From: a virus
IMG/VR virus record: IMGVR_UViG_3300027734_000010
Span: 1-39,452 of that record
Strand: one strand, 5' to 3'
Length of the DNA: 39,452 bases
The position numbers were made by a program, and so were the translations under genes. Below, one piece after another: positions 7,608-16,581 of the stretch (within the stretch, counting starts at the first letter, position 1; each line of letters opens with the position of its first letter). Under the pieces are notes generated by a model that saw only the letters and a program-made list of their open reading frames with translations, had not been told where the DNA came from and made no database searches.

Positions 7608-8832
7608 TAGTTGTATCCATTAGGTCGGCGTAAAGGGGGTGTTCCCTTATCATTTGGTTGGCAGTTTCCTGGTCAATGTAGGAAACCTCACCACCCCAGA
7701 ATACTTGTTTTATGTGCGGGTCAAGGGTGAACGCTTCTGTGGTGCCATTCCAATAGGTGACAAAGGCGTACTGGTTGTCGGGGCTATTGGTAATCCACGG
7801 GTAGGGGACGTTGGCGTTGCCGTTCTCAACAGTGGGGTAGTCCTGAACATAGGTACCGTTGCTGAGTTGGAATACATTGACATGGCGATAAGTGGAAGCG
7901 TAGTGACGGAACAAAAGGTATGCCTGGCCCCTGGTTTCCGGCAGGATAGGCGGAACAACCTTGGTAAGCGGGGTGGTGAAGGAACGCTTAGGTAGGTACG
8001 CTAGGTCGCTGAACGTAATGCTTTCTCCAACGTTGATGACAATCTGTTTGTTGATGTTTAACGAGTCGGCAAGGGTGAGGGTGTCTGCGGTGTAGATATT
8101 CTGCACGGTGGCGTGACCGCTAGAGGAAGAATTTAGGACAAGCGATTCACTGACAGCGATATTGCGGGTTAAGCGCACTACGGCAGAATCCGCCAGAGTC
8201 AGTGCGTCTGCTGTTGCTTTAGTTGTAACCCTGCGAGCAGCAATACTTTCAGCAAAGGCAATAGTTTGTGACACGCCACGATTGCGGTTGACGTTGTTGG
8301 CTATGGAATCCCTAAAAGAGATGGTGTCAAAAATGTTGGCAGGAAGTCCACCAATAAGCACATAGAGGGAGCCAATGGCTTTAGAGGTGCTAGACACCGC
8401 CGCAGACAACCTAATAAAGTTGCTAGAAATGGCGGCTGTCTTTGTGTCCTGAAAGTTTTCGGTGCTGGTACCAAAGCGCACTAGAGCATTTGCAGGGATG
8501 ATGACACCAGCACGAATGAAGAACTGTACCAGGCCAGCCGTTACGGGGGTGCTTGCTTTACCTACCCAAATAATGCTGTTTACGGCTAGATTCAGGTTTA
8601 CGGTGGACGTGACCGTAATAGCCTTCGTTGTAAGGTTAGCGGAGGCCAGAGGGTAAGCGGCAGCAGTGGCGGCGGGGCCAATCCATACTTTGTAAGTTGT
8701 TGCGTTGGCGGCAGTTAGGCCGGGGGGCAACGAGTTCAGCGTAAGTGTCTTGCTATTTACAACGGCGGCGGTAAGGGATGTTGAGCCGTTTTCTGTAAAT
8801 ATTTCTGGGTACTTATAGAGGGTAAGGGGCAT
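7600..8832 (-). CDS. Virion structural protein with repeated LADS/FAES-type modules
   Basis: 410 residues. The N-terminal 150 are beta-rich. Residues about 165-295 contain at least six imperfect repeats of 19-22 residues, each with a hydrophobic strand then Asp/Glu-Ser (ISFRDSI, IAFAESI, LTLADSA, ESLVLN, LTLADSL, ITFSDLA). The C-terminal domain has paired Tyr/Trp strands (YAFVTYWNG, VFWGGEVSYI), a pattern seen in actinophage minor tail proteins. A tail spike or fibre shaft is the likely role. Confidence 0.65.
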   Translation of the reverse strand: MPLTLYKYPEIFTENGSTSLTAAVVNSKTLTLNSLPPGLTAANATTYKVWIGPAATAAAYPLASANLTTKAITVTSTVNLNLAVNSIIWVGKASTPVTAGLVQFFIRAGVIIPANALVRFGTSTENFQDTKTAAISSNFIRLSAAVSSTSKAIGSLYVLIGGLPANIFDTISFRDSIANNVNRNRGVSQTIAFAESIAARRVTTKATADALTLADSAVVRLTRNIAVSESLVLNSSSSGHATVQNIYTADTLTLADSLNINKQIVINVGESITFSDLAYLPKRSFTTPLTKVVPPILPETRGQAYLLFRHYASTYRHVNVFQLSNGTYVQDYPTVENGNANVPYPWITNSPDNQYAFVTYWNGTTEAFTLDPHIKQVFWGGEVSYIDQETANQMIREHPLYADLMDTTNA

Positions 8833-10592
8833 TAGACAAGACCGCCTTGGAACGGTGGTAGCGAACCATCTACGGGGTCAGGGACACCGATGATTTGTGG
8901 CACAACTGCCATAGCGTTTACAAAGTCTTGGAAGATAACCGTGCTTGGAACCAAGTAGGCCCATTCAAAATAAGGCCAGGACTGCGAACCAGTTGGGATT
9001 TCTTCCGCCAAAGTGATACGAAAAGCAGGGAAATCAGGGATTGGGTAGCCACCCGTGATGCTAACCGGCCCGACAATAGAGCCACTTTCACTTACAAAAA
9101 TAACCTGCATGCCAGGGTTAATCCAGTCAAGGTTTTCAGAAGCAACGAAGAACACATCTTCCCCGGCAGTGGCAAAGGCTTCAAGGGCTTGACCAGTGGT
9201 TCTCCGGTATTCTTCCGTTATCGCCGAAGGGTTGTACTGAAACTCTACTGGACCATAAGCATAGTTGTACGCAAAGGCTTCGCTAGGGAAAGCCGTGCGC
9301 TGGATTGCGCTTCCATCGCTAAGGGATATAGCATCAGAGGACGAACGTGTGAGGTTAAGCAGTAACCTGGGTAGGTCAATGAACTTGGCAGAGGGCCATG
9401 TACTCGTACCGCCAACATTTGGAACTGAGCCGTTAAGCGTAACTTTATACCCGTTGCCAGCCTCGTTGATAACCTGGTAAGAAATCGGAACTATTACCGA
9501 TGTCGAGCCATTGTCAAAAAGCATGTGGGTGGCCTTGGCTACCACATCGCTTAGACTGTTAACCTGAAAAAATGTATCACCAGCAGTGACTGTGCCTGAA
9601 TAAACCCAGCCTAGAACTATATCGTAATCAAGGGTTTGATAAATAAACTGATATCCGCTTGGATTATCTGTTACCAAAACATTGTCGCTAGAAGAAGAGG
9701 TCCTGGTCACTAACGACTTTTCGCCCAGAAGCCCTCCGGCTACGTTCAGGTTGCTAGAGGCGGAGGCGGTAACGCTGGTCGAACCGCTAAGGGCCACACC
9801 CGTTCTGTACAAGATGCGAACTAAGTTGTTGCCAATGCCGGTGGGGTTAATGAGTTGCGTGAGGCTGGCGCTCTGACCATTAAGCAGTGTCCCAGTTGCC
9901 ATGACAAAGTTAAACTGCTGCCCACCTGAAGGTGCCGTGGACCAGGTATTAAGGAATGATGCCACTGACGTACCTGTTGCGGCACGGGCATCAAGGGGTA
10001 GTTGAATCCACGTTTGGGCACCTGGGGCGCTGGTCAGTGTCGCTGCTGGAGTACCAGATACAGAAATGTCGGAGACAGCGCCGGTAGCCGTGGGGGAAAG
10101 GTTTGCAACCCTGCTGGGGTCGAAACTGATGACCGAACGGATTTGTGCGGTGTTAGTACCACTGACCGGCAGGTCACGTCCACCAGGGGCAGCGAGTCCA
10201 GAGAAGGGCGTGCCGTTAGTAAAGGTGGTTGTGTTGGTGACGCTAGCAATAGGGCTAAGGTTGGACCAACCAGAAAACTCTGCAACAATAATGCCGTGAA
10301 TGGCGGTGCTATTAAAGAACATACCGATATTGGTACTGGTACTAGTTACAGTACCAACCCAGGCAGAAAGGTTGTAGGAACCAGTTACGCCGGTTCGTGT
10401 GCCGATGCAACGGAAACTATCCACTGGCCCAGACATGGCCCAGCAGTAGACGCCAGCACCCGAAGCCTGGGGGGTAAGCGTAAAGACAACTAGTTGTCGC
10501 CCCACCGTTGGTGTGAACCCAAGGGTGTAGTTCCAGGAGTTTGCGGCGGTGCCGATTAAACCCGCAGACTGATTCGCTAGGGCAATAGCCAT
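8832..10592 (-). CDS. Large beta-rich virion protein
   Basis: 586 residues, rich in Ser, Thr, Gly and Val, with an N-terminal jelly-roll-like pattern (SWNYTLGFTPTVGRQLVVFTL) and a C-terminal half of different composition after about residue 430. The GAAGGGAAG ribosome site before the ATG supports the start. The stop overlaps the next start as TAATG. Probably a tail or capsid-surface protein; no specific family is recognised. Confidence 0.65.
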   Translation of the reverse strand: MAIALANQSAGLIGTAANSWNYTLGFTPTVGRQLVVFTLTPQASGAGVYCWAMSGPVDSFRCIGTRTGVTGSYNLSAWVGTVTSTSTNIGMFFNSTAIHGIIVAEFSGWSNLSPIASVTNTTTFTNGTPFSGLAAPGGRDLPVSGTNTAQIRSVISFDPSRVANLSPTATGAVSDISVSGTPAATLTSAPGAQTWIQLPLDARAATGTSVASFLNTWSTAPSGGQQFNFVMATGTLLNGQSASLTQLINPTGIGNNLVRILYRTGVALSGSTSVTASASSNLNVAGGLLGEKSLVTRTSSSSDNVLVTDNPSGYQFIYQTLDYDIVLGWVYSGTVTAGDTFFQVNSLSDVVAKATHMLFDNGSTSVIVPISYQVINEAGNGYKVTLNGSVPNVGGTSTWPSAKFIDLPRLLLNLTRSSSDAISLSDGSAIQRTAFPSEAFAYNYAYGPVEFQYNPSAITEEYRRTTGQALEAFATAGEDVFFVASENLDWINPGMQVIFVSESGSIVGPVSITGGYPIPDFPAFRITLAEEIPTGSQSWPYFEWAYLVPSTVIFQDFVNAMAVVPQIIGVPDPVDGSLPPFQGGLV

Positions 10593-10610
10593 TTGGCTAC
10601 TTCCCTTCTA

Positions 10611-11300
10611 CTAACTCTGGCTGATAGTTTCCGTGACTACCAGTTGGTCGCCGTTGGTCGTTACAGTCGGCGCTGAGGCAACCTGCGTGCAGAACAACAT
10701 CGTGTCGTTAGAACGGCTAGCAACATACGGAGCGTTGTAAACAGCAATGTCGTTTACAGTCACGGCGCTTGAACCTGTGTAGGTCCAGGTGTTTGACAGC
10801 GTGATGGTTGACGTGGTGTTAGTCGAACCTGTAGGAGTAGATACCGAGGTGACAGCAACAGTAGCCTTAGCACGGCCCAGGCCCGAAGCCGTGAGTTCCG
10901 TGAAAGTGCTTTCCGTGGTCTGACCGTAGTTCGTAATCGTGGCAGACGAGAGGCCCAAGTAGTAGGCCGGAAGGGGCTGCGCTACAAGGGCAACCGTCAG
11001 AGCGGAACCCGTCAGCGAAGATGTGACAGTCGTGGTGCCCTGCGTGAACCAGCCATCTACTACCAGCGTGGTGCTGGACGTGGTAGCGGCGGAGCAAAGA
11101 CCAACGTAGGTGGTGCTAGATACCGTCAGGATAACCTGCGTGTTAGCGGCAACAGACTGGGCAGAGCCAAGCGTAACCGTCAAGCCTGAAACGCTAGAAC
11201 CCGTCACAAGCGCAGCGTTAGCACTTGCAGCCGTAGCAGCGAAGTTGTAGCCAAAGAGCGACTTGATAAGGCTCTTTGAACCGTTCTGAGTAATTGCCAT
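10611..11300 (-). CDS. Beta-rich structural protein (possible head decoration or tail protein)
   Basis: 229 residues beginning MAITQNGSKSLIKSLFGYNF, then almost pure Ser/Thr/Ala/Val beta sequence. The first five residues, MAITQ, are the same as those of the major capsid protein. It sits between small capsid-proximal genes and the tail genes. Composition suggests a virion protein; nothing identifies its exact role. Confidence 0.6.
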   Translation of the reverse strand: MAITQNGSKSLIKSLFGYNFAATAASANAALVTGSSVSGLTVTLGSAQSVAANTQVILTVSSTTYVGLCSAATTSSTTLVVDGWFTQGTTTVTSSLTGSALTVALVAQPLPAYYLGLSSATITNYGQTTESTFTELTASGLGRAKATVAVTSVSTPTGSTNTTSTITLSNTWTYTGSSAVTVNDIAVYNAPYVASRSNDTMLFCTQVASAPTVTTNGDQLVVTETISQS

Positions 11301-11617
11301 TAGTTATCCTCTGGGGTAGTTTGCTCTCCAACGGGGCAACCGTAGATAGCACTGAGTTGTTCTTGTAGTTTTTCGTTGTCTGACCAAACCCATGAAGGGG
11401 ATTCAGCGAGTGAGTGGGACTTCCAGATGCCGTTAGGAGCGATAATCATAATGAGGGCTTCTGAGCCGGGCAGGTTGAACTGACCACGGAATACTTGAGC
11501 AATCGCATCCTGTACATCAATGGAATCGGCTACGCCAACTTCGTCTGGGAAGTCAATGTAAGTTACGCCGAGACCATCTTCGTTAATAGGCTTTGGATTG
11601 CCAAGTTGTACCTTCAT
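11300..11617 (-). CDS. Hypothetical protein in capsid-tail region
   Basis: 105 residues, mixed alpha/beta and acidic at the C-terminus. It overlaps the neighbouring start by a single base on each side, as do the genes around it. No family is recognised. Position between the capsid and tail modules suggests a head-completion or connector role. Confidence 0.7.
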   Translation of the reverse strand: MKVQLGNPKPINEDGLGVTYIDFPDEVGVADSIDVQDAIAQVFRGQFNLPGSEALIMIIAPNGIWKSHSLAESPSWVWSDNEKLQEQLSAIYGCPVGEQTTPEDN

Positions 11618-11892
11618 TACTTGAAACCACCTTCGGCCTTGTCGCCAAGGGCCTTGTAGTCAATCCAGCCACGGCTAGACGATGTAACGGAGCGACCTGG
11701 CTTTGCCATGCCAACAGGCATGGTCAGAGGAGTGAAGCCACCGTTTTCCTTTTCCTCAGCAAGTGAGGTAGGGCCAAAATCTACGGCAGCGTATCCACCA
11801 CGGCGGCGGTCAACTTGGTCGGAGCGCATCATGGATACTACGGGCTTAGCCGCATCTTCCTTGGCTTGGTTTTCTTCGCCGGGAAACGCCAT
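11617..11892 (-). CDS. Hypothetical protein in capsid-tail region
   Basis: 91 residues, hydrophilic with many charged residues and Gly. No domain is recognised. The TAATG overlap with the upstream gene and the continued reading frame support translation. A small virion accessory protein is possible. Confidence 0.7.
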   Translation of the reverse strand: MAFPGEENQAKEDAAKPVVSMMRSDQVDRRRGGYAAVDFGPTSLAEEKENGGFTPLTMPVGMAKPGRSVTSSSRGWIDYKALGDKAEGGFK

Positions 11893-12134
11893 TAGTTCAT
11901 CTCATCTTCGTAGGTGTCGTAAGGGTCAACCACAGGGATGCGGTCACTTACATACTGGATGTGAGTAACGCCCATTGGAGCGCCCATAGGGGCACCCTTG
12001 GACTTAGCGGTGTTGGCTTCTACTCCACGCATGACATTCAACTTTGTGTTGGTCTGCATGAGTGTCGTGTCGTCCTTCATGTTGGCCTTGCCAGCAAGTT
12101 CGGCCTGTGAAGCGAGGTGCGCTGCCTTGTCCAT
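11892..12134 (-). CDS. Hypothetical helical protein
   Basis: 80 residues if started at the ATG at 12132-12134, which overlaps the previous stop as TAATG; an upstream in-frame GTG at 12179 would bury 45 bases in the neighbour. The N-terminal half is predicted helical (MDKAAHLASQAELAGKANM). The C-terminus is acidic. No family is recognised. Confidence 0.65.
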   Translation of the reverse strand: MDKAAHLASQAELAGKANMKDDTTLMQTNTKLNVMRGVEANTAKSKGAPMGAPMGVTHIQYVSDRIPVVDPYDTYEDEMN

Positions 12135-12325
12135 TAGTTGAAGGGCTTTCTCTTCATGTCGCAACATCCGCAGTAACACGGGTCGGGCTGCTGGTCAAAC
12201 TTGGAATACTTTGAATCGTTGGCAGCAGAGTTAGCGGGGCGGTTGAAAGTTCCAGCAGGTACAGCCTGCATAGCCTCCATGCCACGGGTGAGTCCAAGGC
12301 CGGTGGGAATGTTATTCTCCATCAT
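12134..12325 (-). CDS. Small protein with C-terminal CxC-GCC cluster
   Basis: 63 residues from ATG 12325, or 62 from the adjacent ATG at 12322. A GGAGGT ribosome site lies just upstream and gives better spacing to the second. The C-terminus has four closely placed cysteines (PCYCGCCDM), suggesting metal binding or disulphides. Most of the rest is disordered. It overlaps a zinc-ribbon gene by 14 bases. Confidence 0.65.
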   Translation of the reverse strand: MMENNIPTGLGLTRGMEAMQAVPAGTFNRPANSAANDSKYSKFDQQPDPCYCGCCDMKRKPFN

Positions 12326-12470
12326 TTACCTCCGTGTTGTCGGGTCCGTACTGGTCAAGCAGGGATACGAGATTGCCTTGGGCATCCATTGTGCGTCCAC
12401 AGTTGAGGCACTGGTACTGGTGTACCGCAGCCTGAACATCCTTAGACTTACAGTTGGCGCAAGCGTACAT
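12312..12470 (-). CDS. Small zinc-ribbon protein downstream of the capsid gene
   Basis: A 52-residue frame beginning MYACANCKSKDVQ has two knuckles, CANC at about 4-7 and CLNC at about 21-24, a classic zinc ribbon. It fills the gap between the capsid gene and the next overlapping gene. Its function is unknown. Confidence 0.75.
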   Translation of the reverse strand: MYACANCKSKDVQAAVHQYQCLNCGRTMDAQGNLVSLLDQYGPDNTEVNDGE

Positions 12471-12492
12471 TCTCGTATCCCTTACTTAATGA

Positions 12493-13494
12493 CTAGTTGT
12501 TGATTGCAGGCTGGTTAAGCGTAATCGAAGAGTTACTGATTACCGCACGAACCGCAGCAGCACGGAAACCACTGTAACCACCCAGCCAGTACCAACCAAG
12601 CGGTACAAAGCGGCGGAGTGAGTCAGTGATTGGACCAGGGATGATGTGTGGCACTGAGCCGTTGCCATCCGTGATTGAGTGAGCCTTAGCAAGACCCTGG
12701 CGACCGATGCAGATTGACTGGTAAACGTCACCAGCAGTCGAAGCGGTGTCGGCCCAAGTAGGGGCACGGGGGGTCTCAATGAAGCGGAAGCCTTCGAACG
12801 CACCCATTTCACCGCTCCAGATTTCACCTGGCTGCGAGTAAACGTGGGGCAAGCGCCAACCGGCGGCTCCGGTGTCCTGCTGAATGTCGAACACAACGTC
12901 TGGGTGGACGTAAGCGGCGTAGAATCCACCGAACGAAGCAACGTTGTTCGAGCGCAGGTAGGTGCGCTGCTTAGCAAACGCAGCACCAGTGGCGTTGTTG
13001 GCAGCAGCCGTGGACGTTGGCGATTGGGTCCATGCTCCTGAGGCGTAGGACCAGGTACCAGTACCCTGACCGTTCCAGTAGTCGGAACCGTTGGCGAGGT
13101 TGAAGTCACGCAGCGTGTTACGAGCAACCGTGTCCAAAGAAACACCAGCGTTGTAACCAATAACGTTGGCAACAACAGGGTCGATTTCGATGAACGAGGT
13201 ACCACGCAACTTGGCGGTGGTGGTGATAGCGTTACCGTATTCAGCAAGAGTAACAGAAACAGTGCTGTTGCTCATGGTCGCAGGCGAGATGTCTGAGGTT
13301 TCGCTGATGGTACCAGAGGCTACGGCGAGGTCACTGATAATCGTGAACTGCACGGAGGCACCTGGCATGGACTGTGCCGTAGGCATGATGTCTGCAACCT
13401 GGTCAAAGTAGAGTTCAGGACGCAGAGCGAAGTACGCTAGGCGGTCATAGGCGGTCTGTGATACTGACAGACTTGATACTTGGGTTATTGCCAT
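12493..13494 (-). CDS. Major capsid protein (HK97 fold, N4-gp56-like)
   Basis: 333 residues with the N-terminal pattern of the N4-gp56-type major capsid family: a helix (TAYDRLAYFALRPELYFD), then GASVQFTII, SETSDISPATMSNSTVSVTLAEYGNAITTT, and a long helix from DPVVANVIGYNAGVSLD. The C-terminal part carries the HK97 A-domain pattern with YVHPDVVFDIQ and a closing RAVISNSSI strand. It follows the scaffold gene, the expected order. It should form the icosahedral shell. Confidence 0.9.
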   Translation of the reverse strand: MAITQVSSLSVSQTAYDRLAYFALRPELYFDQVADIMPTAQSMPGASVQFTIISDLAVASGTISETSDISPATMSNSTVSVTLAEYGNAITTTAKLRGTSFIEIDPVVANVIGYNAGVSLDTVARNTLRDFNLANGSDYWNGQGTGTWSYASGAWTQSPTSTAAANNATGAAFAKQRTYLRSNNVASFGGFYAAYVHPDVVFDIQQDTGAAGWRLPHVYSQPGEIWSGEMGAFEGFRFIETPRAPTWADTASTAGDVYQSICIGRQGLAKAHSITDGNGSVPHIIPGPITDSLRRFVPLGWYWLGGYSGFRAAAVRAVISNSSITLNQPAINN

Positions 13495-13523
13495 AATAGT
13501 TTTTTGCTTTCTTAGTTAGGGGC

Positions 13524-14009
13524 TTAGTTAAATGCACCCTTTGGAAAGAACCCAATGTCGGGATTTTCCCGATAAAACTGGGTCACAACAGCCATGGTTT
13601 CTGCTTCTGTCGTAGCGTTGGCAAGTGCGGTGGAGAAGGCAAGTTCTACATTCACTGGTGGGGTTCCACCGGCTCCTGTGGCTGCTCCTGCAACACGGCG
13701 CATACTGTCAAACTCTTCATCAGAGGTAGATGCTTGAGCGGGTTGAGCAAAGATTTGGTACTCTTCTGCTTGCTTGCGGATTGCTTCGGCTGTAAGTTCG
13801 CCTTCGTAAGCCCTGCGAAGTAATGCTCCTGCGCCTGTTTCTGGGATGCCAGCCTTAGTAAAGGCCATTTCCTTTTGCAGTTGAAGAAGTTGCTTCTGGG
13901 CTTCGGCGGCTTCTTTAATAGCCTTTTCGCCTTCTCGCAATTGCTTTCTGATATTGGGGTTCAATACCTGAGAGTCGTCTTGCTCGTACTCGTTCTCAAA
14001 TTCATCCAT
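13524..14009 (-). CDS. Capsid scaffold protein
   Basis: 161 residues, strongly acidic at the N-terminus (DEFENEYEQDD), then a long helix of Lys/Glu/Gln heptads at about 20-50 (GEKAIKEAAEAQKQLLQLQK), a disordered Ala/Gly linker and a small C-terminal domain. This layout and the position just upstream of the capsid gene are typical of scaffolds. GGAG lies 7 bases before the ATG. Confidence 0.75.
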   Translation of the reverse strand: MDEFENEYEQDDSQVLNPNIRKQLREGEKAIKEAAEAQKQLLQLQKEMAFTKAGIPETGAGALLRRAYEGELTAEAIRKQAEEYQIFAQPAQASTSDEEFDSMRRVAGAATGAGGTPPVNVELAFSTALANATTEAETMAVVTQFYRENPDIGFFPKGAFN

Positions 14010-14200
14010 GCTGTCGCTCCAAAGAGTATTTACGCAGATTCGGGGGAGGTCCCTAAATCCGATACTTGCTGCACTTGCTACGCACTCCGGGGCGTGCAGG
14101 CCCTAAGTGGATTGGCGGCCTTAGCATCACCTACCAACGGGTAGGGCCAGAGCATCTCACCTATGTATAGTTTAGACCATTATCCCAGTCTTTGGGGGTG
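14010..14200 (-). other. Structured intergenic region upstream of scaffold and capsid genes
   Basis: A 191-base gap without a convincing gene. The minus-strand RNA can form several stems: CTACC-CGTT-GGTAG, AGGCC/GGCCT, GCAC-GCCCCGGA-GTGC and CGGATT/AATCTG. It also contains a tandem GCAAGT repeat. A TATACA hexamer near 14168 could be a -10 box, but no good -35 is visible. It may hold the promoter, processing site or leader that raises capsid expression over the upstream genes. Confidence 0.4.
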
Positions 14201-14533
14201 TTACTTCTTAATCATTGAAGGTGATTTTGTTGAAGTGGACTTAGGCTTAGGCTTGCGGCCTGCGTCAATGTCTTTCATCTTTATATTCAGAGAACCGGAC
14301 TTGGGCTTAGGCTTCCGGCCTGTGTTAATGTCCTTCATTTCTTTATTCAAAGAACCAAACTTGGGCGCTGACTTTTGAGTAGGAGTTCCCTTGGTCGCCT
14401 TGTCAAACTCTTTGTCCCTAGGGGACGAAGAGACAGTCTTGGGGCCGCCCTTGACAGCGGTAGGTCGCTTGGGTCCACCAGTGTGGGTAACGCCGTAACT
14501 GTTGTTGCCAATCCCTGCGAGTTTCTTAGCCAT
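14201..14533 (-). CDS. Lysine-rich repeat protein
   Basis: 110 residues from ATG 14533, chosen because AAGGA lies 7 bases upstream; a longer frame to 14560 lacks a ribosome site. The protein is very basic and probably disordered, with two 20-residue copies ending TGRKPKPK and AGRKPKPK. Basic disordered proteins placed before the scaffold may bind DNA inside the head or be ejected with it. No family is recognised. Confidence 0.7.
   Translation of the reverse strand: MAKKLAGIGNNSYGVTHTGGPKRPTAVKGGPKTVSSSPRDKEFDKATKGTPTQKSAPKFGSLNKEMKDINTGRKPKPKSGSLNIKMKDIDAGRKPKPKSTSTKSPSMIKK
14238..14357 (-). repeat. 60-bp tandem repeat, two units, inside the lysine-rich protein gene
   Basis: Units at 14238-14297 and 14298-14357 differ at several mostly synonymous positions. 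The first nine bases of a third unit follow. They encode two copies of a 20-residue segment with GSLN..MKDI..GRKPKPK. Confidence 0.85.
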
Positions 14534-14593
14534 AATATATTCCTTCTTGAGTTGTAACAACAGTATAAGTTATTGACTGTATTTACGGGGGCG

Positions 14594-16045
14594 TTACTGA
14601 ACCGGAGCAGCGCCAATAACGCCAGCCTGGGTAGCCGCCATCTGGCCCCCAGCCTTGGATGCCTGCTCACGCTCTTGCTCGGCCCGACTGACCTTTTCAG
14701 CAGCCGCTACAGCCGTTGCAGAGTCAACAGCGAACTCTGGGGTAGTGGCCGAAATAACGTCTTGGGCAGTAGCCGTGGTCTGGTTATCCATACCGTATGA
14801 CTGCTGCTGGAGGTTCTGGTTAAGGGCAGCCTGCTGGATTGCCTGCTGTGCCTGCTGACCGCTAATCATGCCCTGGTCCATAAGACCTGTTAGGCGGTAG
14901 GCATCTGGTTCTGTTACGCCAACGCTCTTTCCGGCAACGTAGAGGTTTTGCGCCTTGATGTCATCTTCAACACGCTGAACACCGATGTTCTCTGGAAGCA
15001 TCAGGTAAGCCATGACTTGACTCTCGTTAAGGCCCCACTTATTAGCAAGGGCTTGCTTAATCTCTGAGGGGGCATTTTGGTAAGAGTTATAGGCTGTGTT
15101 GGCCCACTTACCAAGGTCTGATGGGAGGACATGGTTGAGCATCATTTGGTCGTAGTCGCCAGGCTTAAACATGGTGTTAAGCCCGTAGGAGCGAAGTTGG
15201 TTGATGTAGTCGTCCTTGAGGCGCATGTACTGTGCCGGGCTATCGACTGCTATCTGGATGCCTTGTTTGGCTGCTTGGGTCAAAGCGGGAAATGCTGCCT
15301 GAAACCTGCCAGCAGCCGTCCTCAAGGTGTTCTTGGGGTCATTGGGATTGGACTTATAGAGGGCTTGCTGAACCTCCCATGCGCTCTTACCGCTATTTAT
15401 AGCGGTAGCAATTTCACCGGCCACGGCAGTATTTTTAGCGCCAGTCCAAAAACCCATAAAATCGCTAATCTGCTGTCGCTGGCTTAGTTTCCAATCTGCA
15501 GATGGGCCGGAAGAACTGCTTGAAGTACCCGTACTTCTTTGTGGTACCAATTTGTAATAGTTGGACATGTCAACGGCATTGTTAAGATTTGCACTGCGAA
15601 CCGCTTGGTCGTAAAGTTTAGGCCCATTTTGCATCACGTCATTTAGTGCTGCAATAAGAAAGTTAGTTGCTTCTACGGGGCTACCATTCTGAGCAGCCCT
15701 CTGATACGAAATCAAATGCGATTGCGATGAGTCATACTTACCGGCCAACTGCCCCACAAGCAAACCAAAAATGGCGTTGTTGTAAGGCTTTACGGTGTTT
15801 ATGGCGGTGCTGTCGCTAATTGCTTGCGTCAACCACGCAAGGGTAGAGCCGGAAACGTAGTACTTGCCGTTGGCATTTGGTTTGACACCAAGGTTTTTGG
15901 CTGTGGTGGCATCAATCATCCATTGTTTGGTTGCATCGCTAAACCACTCTGATGCGTTGTTTTGAAACGCAGAAGGAAGTTCATTGTTTTTTGACTTTTT
16001 ATAAGCATCAAGCCATTCAATGTTGGTGCTGGCGTTTAGTGTCAT
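14594..16045 (-). CDS. Putative internal virion protein
   Basis: 483 residues, largely helical. It has a Gln/Ala-rich stretch near 395-415 and a C-terminal Ala/Glu/Lys helix with heptad character (AEKVSRAEQEREQASKAG). It overlaps the 179-residue gene by ATGA and belongs to the cluster with the giant protein, between portal and scaffold. Composition resembles phage internal or ejection proteins. No enzymatic motif is seen. Confidence 0.6.
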   Translation of the reverse strand: MTLNASTNIEWLDAYKKSKNNELPSAFQNNASEWFSDATKQWMIDATTAKNLGVKPNANGKYYVSGSTLAWLTQAISDSTAINTVKPYNNAIFGLLVGQLAGKYDSSQSHLISYQRAAQNGSPVEATNFLIAALNDVMQNGPKLYDQAVRSANLNNAVDMSNYYKLVPQRSTGTSSSSSGPSADWKLSQRQQISDFMGFWTGAKNTAVAGEIATAINSGKSAWEVQQALYKSNPNDPKNTLRTAAGRFQAAFPALTQAAKQGIQIAVDSPAQYMRLKDDYINQLRSYGLNTMFKPGDYDQMMLNHVLPSDLGKWANTAYNSYQNAPSEIKQALANKWGLNESQVMAYLMLPENIGVQRVEDDIKAQNLYVAGKSVGVTEPDAYRLTGLMDQGMISGQQAQQAIQQAALNQNLQQQSYGMDNQTTATAQDVISATTPEFAVDSATAVAAAEKVSRAEQEREQASKAGGQMAATQAGVIGAAPVQ

Positions 16046-16581
16046 TGGAAACCCCCAGGTCGGTGAAATGCTTGGTTAAGTTCATCAAGAAAAGACTCCG
16101 TTGCCATTTGTGCAGCATCAGTTTCCCCGTAACCATAAACAGGGTCAATCATCAATTGCTGTCTCCATTGGTCCATGGACATAGGGGCAGCACGGTTGGT
16201 AGCAGGGTCAACATTACCCGTTAAAGCCTTGTTCCAATGGGGTTGGCTCCAGTCAATCTGCGCATCTTCTCCCAATAAGTTTTTGGCTATCAAGCGATAC
16301 GGTTCCATAAGGGAGCGCACAGGTATGCCTTGCTGTATCTGGGCAGATAGCGTTGGGTACATTCCCATGGCCATAGGCTTAATGTAATCGGTAAACGTTT
16401 TTAGGACATCTTGATGCTTCGCTCCGCTATGCGCCGTTACCCAGTCGTGAACAGCATCTTGACTCATGGGAACCTGATAGTCGTCTGCTACGCCCTGCAG
16501 GGCCATGCGTGCGTGGAAGTCATGCAGAACATCCGAAACTGGTTCTTCTGCTGGAATGGGGGTTGGCTGGTTATCGGACAT
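16042..16581 (-). CDS. Putative internal virion protein
   Basis: 179 residues, helical and acidic at the N-terminus, with many Gln and Met. Overlaps of 11 bases with the giant gene and 4 with the next indicate translational coupling. Probably part of the same internal or ejection complex. No family is recognised. Confidence 0.6.
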   Translation of the reverse strand: MSDNQPTPIPAEEPVSDVLHDFHARMALQGVADDYQVPMSQDAVHDWVTAHSGAKHQDVLKTFTDYIKPMAMGMYPTLSAQIQQGIPVRSLMEPYRLIAKNLLGEDAQIDWSQPHWNKALTGNVDPATNRAAPMSMDQWRQQLMIDPVYGYGETDAAQMATESFLDELNQAFHRPGGFQ

